Shown here: in pieces, positions 57,666 to 64,000 of the stretch
How positions within the stretch are numbered: the stretch's first letter is position 1
Layout: every line of letters begins with the position of its first letter
Assembly (NCBI RefSeq): GCF_000518265.1
Contig: NZ_JADG01000010.1
Span: forward strand, 124,001-188,000
Source: Actinomadura oligospora ATCC 43269
GTDB lineage: Bacteria > Actinomycetota > Actinomycetes > Streptosporangiales > Streptosporangiaceae
DNA length: 64,000 bases
Direction of reading: 5' to 3'
Translations under genes and position numbers: made by a program
Notes under the pieces: model-generated
The model's database searches: none
Told to the model about the DNA's origin: nothing
The model's input: the letters and a program-made list of their open reading frames with translations, nothing else

Positions 57666-58202
57666 GTGGCCGACCGCACCGCGCCCCCGGCGCCCGCGCG
57701 CGACGGAGTCGACGCGATCCTGGACCAGTGGAAGGGGGCGCGCCCCGACCTGGACTGCGCGCCCATGGGCATCGTCGGGCGCATCTCCCGCGCGTCCCGC
57801 CTGCTCGAACGCGCCCTCAAGGACGAGTTCGCCCGGCACGGCATCGAACCCTGGGAGTTCGACGTCCTCGGCACCCTCCTGCGCTCCGGGCCCCCGCACG
57901 TCCTCTGCGCCGGCGACCTCAGCGCCGCCGCCATGGTCAGCTCCGCGGCCCTCACCAACCGCGTCGACCGCCTCCTCGACAAGGGCCTCGTCGAACGCCG
58001 CGTCGACCCGTCCCACCGCCGCCGCGTCCTCGTCTCCCTCTCGGACAAGGGCCTCCGCGTGGCCAACGACGTCCTCGAGCACCACGTGGCCAACGAACGC
58101 CGCCTCCTCGCCGCCCTCTCCGCCGACCAGCAGACCCACCTGGCCGAAGCCCTCCGCACCCTCCTCCTCGACCTCGGCGACACCGCCCCCGACCAACCCT
58201 GA
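57666..58202 (+). CDS. MarR family transcriptional regulator
   Basis: A 178-residue MarR protein. MGIVGRISRASRLLERALKD, EFDVLGTLLRSGPPHVL, recognition helix SSAALTNRVDRLLDKG and wing VERRVDPSHRRRVLVSLSDK. GTG 57666 has GGAGG 8-9 bases upstream. It probably represses itself and the divergent epimerase-like gene through the two palindromes. Confidence 0.92.
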   Translation: MADRTAPPAPARDGVDAILDQWKGARPDLDCAPMGIVGRISRASRLLERALKDEFARHGIEPWEFDVLGTLLRSGPPHVLCAGDLSAAAMVSSAALTNRVDRLLDKGLVERRVDPSHRRRVLVSLSDKGLRVANDVLEHHVANERRLLAALSADQQTHLAEALRTLLLDLGDTAPDQP

Positions 58203-58217
58203 CTCGCTCCCAAGCGC

Positions 58218-58711
58218 TCACCCCTGATGACGCGCCCCCTCCGCCAAATACGGGATGAGTCCCTGCAGCACGACCGCCGCGTTCTCCGCGGCGACCTGGT
58301 GGCAGGCGTCGTCTTTGTTCGCGTCGGCGTTGTCGGAGATGCCGCGGATGACCAGCCAGCCCTTGGCCCTGTGCTGTCCGGTCTGCGCGTGGAAGTCCAG
58401 GGCGAGCCCTCCGGCCTCCATGTCGAGGGCGAGGGTCTTGTCGTTGACGGACACGAGGTGGCGCCGGATCGGCGAGGAGGCGTCCGCGACGACGGCCTCG
58501 CCCGTGCCGACGGGACCGGCGAGGACCTTCGCCGTGCCGGAGGGTAGGACGCAGGGTTCGCCGTGGTCGGTGAAGAAGTCGTTCACCTCCCGGCGGACCC
58601 AGGCCGGGATCTGGTGCCCCTCACTCCGCCGTCGCACCCCTGACGCCGTCTCCTTGCGCAGCTCGTAGTAGACGACCTCCTGGCCGATCACGACCTGGCC
58701 CGACGCCCCGG
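58218..58711 (-). pseudogene. Nucleosidase (MTA/SAH phosphorylase superfamily), 5'-truncated
   Basis: The frame encodes about 165 residues matching the second half of the PF01048 nucleoside phosphorylase fold: GQVVIGQEVVYYELRKE, KTLALDMEAGGLALDF (ribose-binding Met-Glu) and WLVIRGISDNADANKDD (catalytic Asp). The first 90 or so residues, with the N-terminal catalytic Glu, are absent; upstream DNA belongs to the GyrB-like gene, whose stop is at the junction. No plausible start codon with a ribosome binding site is seen. A gene remnant. Confidence 0.7.
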
Positions 58712-59362
58712 TCAGTGGCGGAGGTGGGTTCTGGTGTCGGTGCGGTGGTCGTGGAGGGTGAGGGTGGTTCCCGGGGCGGGACGGGGGACGTGGGACGGGT
58801 GCTGGGGGAGGGCGAAGATGCCGCTCAGCAACGGTGCGACGTCGCGGGGGAGTTCCGCTGCGGGGGCCAGGTAGGAATCGTCCAGGCGGTAGGTCAACCG
58901 GGTTCCGTGGCGGCCGGTCTCTTTGAGGACTTCCAGGGGGAGCTGCTCGCCGGTTCGGTCGGCGCGCTGCCTGTAGTGGCGGCCGTCGCGCCACACGTCC
59001 GCGACGGCCTCGGTGGACACGGCGGTCACCGCCGCCATTCCCGTTCGGTGGATGGGCTGACGACCGCAGAGCGGCGTCGTCATCAGTTCGGTGATCACTG
59101 GGGGATCGCGCGGGTCCGCCGGTTCGATCGGAAGACCGGGGCCGTCGTCCTCGACGCTGAACCGGAGTGGGCCCTCGATGACGACCTCGACGTGCAGCGT
59201 GGCTTCGAAGGGCGTCTCGGTCAGCGCGTCCTGGACGGCCAGGGAGAGCGCCGCGCCCGGCAGTCCGGGATCGTCGGCCGCCATGCCGAAGTACATCAAC
59301 GGACGGCGGCGAATCGCGTCGAGCGCGGTGGTGACCCTGATCCGGGACGCGTCGAAGTCCAT
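58712..59362 (-). CDS. Degenerate GyrB-like GHKL ATPase-domain protein
   Basis: A 216-residue protein resembling only the N-terminal ATPase domain of gyrase B. TALDAIRRRPLMYFG corresponds to the GyrB RKRPGMYIG motif and VEDDGPGLPIE to the G1 box, followed by ITELMTTPLCGR. The helix that should carry the catalytic Glu and Mg-binding Asn reads LSLAVQDAL, so both are missing. I start at ATG 59362 after GGGGGG. The function is unknown; a non-hydrolysing nucleotide or protein binder is possible. Confidence 0.65.
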   Translation of the reverse strand: MDFDASRIRVTTALDAIRRRPLMYFGMAADDPGLPGAALSLAVQDALTETPFEATLHVEVVIEGPLRFSVEDDGPGLPIEPADPRDPPVITELMTTPLCGRQPIHRTGMAAVTAVSTEAVADVWRDGRHYRQRADRTGEQLPLEVLKETGRHGTRLTYRLDDSYLAPAAELPRDVAPLLSGIFALPQHPSHVPRPAPGTTLTLHDHRTDTRTHLRH

Positions 59363-59444
59363 CCCCCATCCCCCCATGGAAGGCCGCGCCGTGTCCACCG
59401 CCGGGGGAACGCGTCACGTCGCTTGTTCGTCACGGTGGGTGAGT

Positions 59445-60683
59445 ATGCTCGCGCGGGTGATCCCGTTGATCGTGTTCAGCCTGGTCGCGATACTCCTGTG
59501 GACCTTCGGCGCGAAGCGGCTGGGCGACCTGCACGTCTCCGCGCCCGTGTTCATGGTCGCCTTCGGGGTCGTCGCGGGCCTGGTGTTCGGGGACGAGGTC
59601 AGGCACCAGCTCAACACCCACCTCGCGGAGCGGGCGGTGGAGTTGGTCCTCGCGGTCCTGCTGTTCGTCGACGCCGTCGAGGTGCGCGGCGGCTTCCTCG
59701 GCGGTGAGCGGGGGGCGGTGCTGCGCCTGCTGGTGCTGGCGCTGCCGCTGTCGATCGCCGCCGCGTTCGCCGTCGGGGGGCCGATGCTCGGCGTCTCGTC
59801 CTGGGGCGTGGTCCTCGCGATCGCGTGCGTGGTGATGCCGCTCGACTTCGCCCCCGCGGCCGACCTCCTCCGGGACCGGCGGCTGGACCGCGGCCTACGG
59901 CACGCGCTCGCCGTCGAGAGCGGCTACAACGACGGGCTCTTCTCGCCGGTGTTCGCCTTCGCCCTCCTGACGATCGGCTCCCCGGTCGAGCACTCCTCTT
60001 CGGGGCCGCTGTTCGGCGCCGTCCACGCCGCTCTGGGGGCCGCGGCCGTCGGCGTTGGCATGGGCGCGCTCACCGGCCTCGCGCACCGCCTGGCCGTGGC
60101 CGCCCGCTGGACGGGCGCACCGGCCGTCCGCGTCGCGATGGCCCTCGTCCCGATCATCACCTACGCGCTCGCGATCGGCGTCGGCGGCAACGGCTTCGTC
60201 GCGGCGTTTCTCGCCGGGATCGCCTACAAGGCGGGCCGGATGGGCGAGCGCGGCGAGTACCGCGACCTCGCGCGTCGCGAGCTCTCCAGCGTCGAGGACC
60301 TCAGCGTGATCTCCTCGACGATCATGTGGTTCGTGTTCGGCGCCGCCGCGGTGCTCGTCTTCAGGCTGGGGCTCGACTGGCCGCGCGTGCTCTACGGCCT
60401 GCTCGCGCTGACGCTCGTCCGCATGGTCCCGGTGTACGTCTCGATGCTCGGCTCGCCGGTGCGCTGGCGCGACCGCACCCTGCTCGGGGTCCTCGGCCCG
60501 CGCGGCACCACGTCGATCGTGTTCGGGCTGCTCGCCTACAACGCCACCCGGCAGGACGACGCGGACGTCGTCCTCTACGTCATGACGGTCGTCGTCCTCG
60601 GCAGCATCCTGCTGCACGGCATCGCGATCCCCTTCGGCCTCCACCGGTTCTCCGCCCGCGGCGAGGAACCCGCCTCCGGCTGA
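59445..60683 (+). CDS. Cation/proton antiporter (NhaP/CPA1 type)
   Basis: A 412-residue antiporter with 12-13 transmembrane helices. CPA1 signatures: the unwound helix MPLDFAPAADLLRDRRL and the ion-binding helix ALAVESGYNDGLFSP (Asn-Asp pair), with LGPRGTTSIVFGLL near the C-terminus. GGTGG precedes ATG 59445; a GTG two codons earlier is possible. It exchanges Na+ or K+ for H+ to control pH and salt. Divergent from the GyrB-like gene and convergent with the nuclease gene. Confidence 0.9.
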   Translation: MLARVIPLIVFSLVAILLWTFGAKRLGDLHVSAPVFMVAFGVVAGLVFGDEVRHQLNTHLAERAVELVLAVLLFVDAVEVRGGFLGGERGAVLRLLVLALPLSIAAAFAVGGPMLGVSSWGVVLAIACVVMPLDFAPAADLLRDRRLDRGLRHALAVESGYNDGLFSPVFAFALLTIGSPVEHSSSGPLFGAVHAALGAAAVGVGMGALTGLAHRLAVAARWTGAPAVRVAMALVPIITYALAIGVGGNGFVAAFLAGIAYKAGRMGERGEYRDLARRELSSVEDLSVISSTIMWFVFGAAAVLVFRLGLDWPRVLYGLLALTLVRMVPVYVSMLGSPVRWRDRTLLGVLGPRGTTSIVFGLLAYNATRQDDADVVLYVMTVVVLGSILLHGIAIPFGLHRFSARGEEPASG

Positions 60684-60690
60684 CCCATGC

Positions 60691-60733
60691 CCGTCGGCGG
60701 GCGCATGTGGGGATTCCCGGTGCCCGCCGACGG
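60691..60733. terminator. Hairpin between antiporter and nuclease genes
   Basis: CCGTCGGCGGGC (60691-60702) pairs perfectly with 60722-60733; 19-base loop. It fills the convergent gap. Confidence 0.7.
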
Positions 60734-60745
60734 TGTGGGGGAGGG

Positions 60746-61402
60746 CTACTTACATCCGGCGGCCGTGAGGCTCTTGTCCAGCTGGGCGCGTAGACGCGTG
60801 TTCTCGGTCGTGGTGAGCGCGCGGTTGGCCATGGTGAGCTTGATGGTCTGCGCGCTGTGGCCGCGGGTGCCGACCTGGATGTCGGTGCTGTAGCGGTTGG
60901 GGGTCAACGTCGTGGCGTTGGCGTAGGTGACCCTGATCCGGTAGTGCAGGATGCGGCCGCCGGGCTTGGTCAGGCAGCGCTTGGTCCCGGCCTCCATGCG
61001 CTCGTAGAGCCCCCGGTTGAGGCTGGCCCACTGCGGGACGAGGTCGTAGCGCTCGTCCACGCCCTTCAGCGTCGCCGCGATGAGGTGACCGCCGTCGTAG
61101 CCGGTCGTGCCGGACATGTGTCCCGCCTTGCCCTGGCAGCTGCCGCGGTCGGCGACGCTCGACTTCAGGTCGCTGGCCTCGGCGCGCTCGGGACGGCCCT
61201 TGGAGTCGGTGTGGTAGCTCGCGCCGTTCGCGTGGTAGGTCGCGTTGGGCTTGAGGTGCTCGGCGCACGGCACCTGGTCCACCTTCGAGGACGAGGCGAC
61301 CTCGCCCGCCTTCGAGTGCGGGGCGGCGCCCGCGGACGACGTGCAGGCCGTCGCGGCGGTGGCGACGGCGACAAGGGCGAGTGCGGCTCGTGCTCGGGTC
61401 AC
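60746..61402 (-). CDS. Secreted DNA/RNA non-specific endonuclease (PF13930-like)
   Basis: A 218-residue exported nuclease. GTG 61402 (GAAAGGA upstream) opens a signal peptide with a lipobox-like end, VAVATAATAC, so it may be a lipoprotein. The catalytic region TGYDGGHLIAATLKG, then LVPQWASLNRGLYERMEAG is the Asp-x-Gly-His ... Asn-Arg-Gly ... Glu layout of the Endonuclea_NS_2 (beta-beta-alpha metal) family. The small size and leader suit an extracellular nutrient or competition nuclease. No immunity gene is evident next to it. Confidence 0.85.
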   Translation of the reverse strand: MTRARAALALVAVATAATACTSSAGAAPHSKAGEVASSSKVDQVPCAEHLKPNATYHANGASYHTDSKGRPERAEASDLKSSVADRGSCQGKAGHMSGTTGYDGGHLIAATLKGVDERYDLVPQWASLNRGLYERMEAGTKRCLTKPGGRILHYRIRVTYANATTLTPNRYSTDIQVGTRGHSAQTIKLTMANRALTTTENTRLRAQLDKSLTAAGCK

Positions 61403-61447
61403 GGGCGTTTCCTTTCGACGGGGGAGCGGAACGTCCGCCGAGAAGGA

Positions 61448-61483
61448 AAACACAAATCACCCCATTACTGACAACTGGGGTGA
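61448..61483 (-). terminator. Intrinsic terminator after the YbjN-like gene
   Basis: TCACCCCA (61457-61464) pairs perfectly with TGGGGTGA (61476-61483); on the minus strand TTTGTGTTTTCC follows. The AT-rich stretch 61484-61590 just upstream has three TATGTG repeats and no gene. Confidence 0.7.
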
Positions 61484-61590
61484 CGGGCTATGAGCGTCCT
61501 ACATGCATCTATGTGTGCGTATGTGTGGACATGCGAAGTATGTGGCCGTGCGAGGACGGCACGGCACGGACGGCGTGGAACGACGGAGCG

Positions 61591-62571
61591 TCAGAAGCGG
61601 GCGCCGTGACGCGTCGGGATGCCGATGCCGAGCAGGTCGACGTTCGGTGAGATGACCTCGTGCCAGAGGTCCTCGAACGCGACGCCGTGGGATCGCAGGG
61701 CGCCGACGAGCATGCGCGCCGCGGTCTTGGCGTCCTCGTCGTCGAGTGCCGGGAACTCGCGCGTCACGCAGAAATCGTCCTCGGTGACGTCCGAGAGGAG
61801 CCAGCCGAGCCCGGTCATGGTGTCAGCCCAGGCGGAGTCGCGGTCGCCGGTGAGGGACGCGTGGATCTCCAGCGTCCAGTCCGGGTGGGTGGTCCACTGG
61901 ACGTAGTGGTCCTCGGGGGTGCGCACGACCACGGTGAAGTGGCCGGGGCCGTCCATGAGCGCGAAGTCGCGGACGACGGAGTGGAGCGTCGTCGCCAGCC
62001 GCTCCTCGAACTCCGTCCAGTCGTCGGCCCAGTAGCCGCCCGGGAGGAACAGGCCGTCCAACTCGGGTCCCCGGCCGACCACCTGCCAGTGGCCGAGGAG
62101 GCCGAGCCCGTCCTCGGGCTCGGCCCACTTCGCCGTGCGGTACTCGTCGTTCTCGACGGCCTCGGTGGGACGCGCCGTCAGGAACGCGCCGTCACCGATC
62201 CGCTCGAGCTCCAGCAGCCGAACGGGCCCGCGCCATCGCAGCAGCGGGCCCGGCCCTCGCATGATCGAGGGCGCGCCCAGCTCGTCCATGAGCGCCGAGC
62301 GGACGCGCAGGAAGAGCTCGTCGCCCTCTCCCACGCGGACGAGGACCCTGGTCTCGTGATGGTCCGCGCCACCGCGGAAGAAGAGCCCGTATGAGGTTCC
62401 TGGACCGGCGTCGTAGTCCTCCGACCGCGACCCCCGCCCCTCGGCGGCGTCCTTCGGCCGCCAGCCGAGGTGGGCGGCGGCGCGGTCGAACGCCGGGTCG
62501 TCCCATCCGGTCATGTCGAGCGTCGCGAAGCGGCGGACGAGGTCGCGTGCCTGGTCGTCGGTGGGGGCCAT
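61591..62571 (-). CDS. YbjN/TY-Chap-like domain protein
   Basis: A 326-residue soluble acidic protein. Two similar halves are suggested: ELFLRVRSALMDELG in the first and GPGHFTVVVRTPEDHYVQWTTH with LVGALRSHGV in the second, a pattern I associate with actinobacterial YbjN/type-III-secretion-chaperone-like (TY-Chap) domains. No catalytic motif or membrane segment. The ATG lacks a ribosome binding site but has TATAAG 10 bases upstream, so the message is probably nearly leaderless. The family call is tentative. Confidence 0.6.
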   Translation of the reverse strand: MAPTDDQARDLVRRFATLDMTGWDDPAFDRAAAHLGWRPKDAAEGRGSRSEDYDAGPGTSYGLFFRGGADHHETRVLVRVGEGDELFLRVRSALMDELGAPSIMRGPGPLLRWRGPVRLLELERIGDGAFLTARPTEAVENDEYRTAKWAEPEDGLGLLGHWQVVGRGPELDGLFLPGGYWADDWTEFEERLATTLHSVVRDFALMDGPGHFTVVVRTPEDHYVQWTTHPDWTLEIHASLTGDRDSAWADTMTGLGWLLSDVTEDDFCVTREFPALDDEDAKTAARMLVGALRSHGVAFEDLWHEVISPNVDLLGIGIPTRHGARF

Positions 62572-62578
62572 GGCGGAT

Positions 62579-62591
62579 GATCTTATAGATC
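62579..62591 (-). promoter_or_regulatory. Near-leaderless promoter of the YbjN-like gene
   Basis: TATAAG on the minus strand (62582-62587), embedded in GATCT-TAT-AGATC, 10 bases before ATG 62571. No good -35. The 14-base palindrome GCCGGATATCCGGC (62599-62612) stands just upstream, 6 bases past the ligase stop. Confidence 0.4.
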
Positions 62592-62618
62592 CCGTCATGC
62601 CGGATATCCGGCGAGAGG

Positions 62619-64000
<1,382 letters not shown>

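Noticed and set aside
60746-62571. Secreted nuclease plus YbjN-like protein considered as a toxin-immunity pair
   Set aside because: A strong terminator separates them, the gene order places the putative immunity protein upstream, and the nuclease is a lone exported enzyme without toxin-delivery domains.

Overview
The window is very GC-rich and gene-dense, with many GTG (and a few TTG) starts, ATGA/GTGA start-stop overlaps, S4/CspA/FBP/LigA housekeeping genes and numerous one- and two-component regulators. This fits the chromosome of a filamentous actinomycete; an Actinomadura/Streptosporangiales-like host is my inference, not proven. No rRNA, tRNA, CRISPR array, phage or intact insertion sequence was seen.

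Layout. 1-3012: end of a MacA-like adaptor, MacB-like ATPase and permease, and an anchored protein with Gly/Phe-rich tracts. 3230-4129: secreted phosphoesterase. 4244-7040: LysR regulator with a DJ-1/PfpI protein and an NADP oxidoreductase. 7065-11567 (minus strand): the most unusual locus, a cytochrome P450 followed at once by an 18-bp gene for the pentapeptide MKYWH, then a methyltransferase, an aspartyl/asparaginyl-hydroxylase-like oxygenase and a second P450. This looks like an expanded biarylitide-type minimal RiPP operon. 11730-13765: a split Tm-1-like pair (PEP-hydrolase-like TIM barrel and UPF0261). 13888-15679: SRPBCC protein, a small unknown protein and an MBL hydrolase. 15706-23256: a 1,843-residue single-chain acyl-CoA carboxylase, a TetR regulator with two palindromic operators, and a divergent alcohol dehydrogenase. 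23315-26618: a third P450, an S4 RNA-binding protein and a membrane-anchored beta-propeller protein.

26656-28463 is a scar: a sensor kinase and an MMPL transporter, both cut at their 3' ends and joined tail to tail. 28624-29781 is a secreted propeller-like protein. 29977-39325 is a DeoR-controlled regulon with a divergent eight-gene unit: sugar ABC importer (binding protein, ATPase, permease), two FGGY kinases, a histidine phosphatase and a 2-hydroxyacid dehydrogenase. The likely substrate is a polyol or sugar acid. 39401-43110 holds an RNase Z-like hydrolase, a Nudix-like remnant and a frameshifted HEAT-repeat gene. 43340-46001 holds a DEAD-box helicase, a cold-shock protein and an FBP zinc-finger protein. 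46073-52694 holds small regulators and enzymes, including an alpha/beta-hydrolase that has lost its nucleophile, a CMD-family protein behind CsoR-like sites, a pentapeptide-repeat protein, and an epoxide hydrolase facing a WYL regulator across a perfect palindrome. 52745-56537 is a two-component system divergent from a phytanoyl-CoA dioxygenase-like enzyme. 56667-64000 holds a MarR/epimerase divergent pair, a truncated nucleosidase beside a degenerate GyrB-like ATPase, a Na+/H+ antiporter, a secreted nuclease, a YbjN/TY-Chap-like protein and the C-terminal part of NAD-dependent DNA ligase.

Starts were moved from the longest reading frame whenever a Shine-Dalgarno, a start-stop overlap or family length supported a different codon; such choices are stated.
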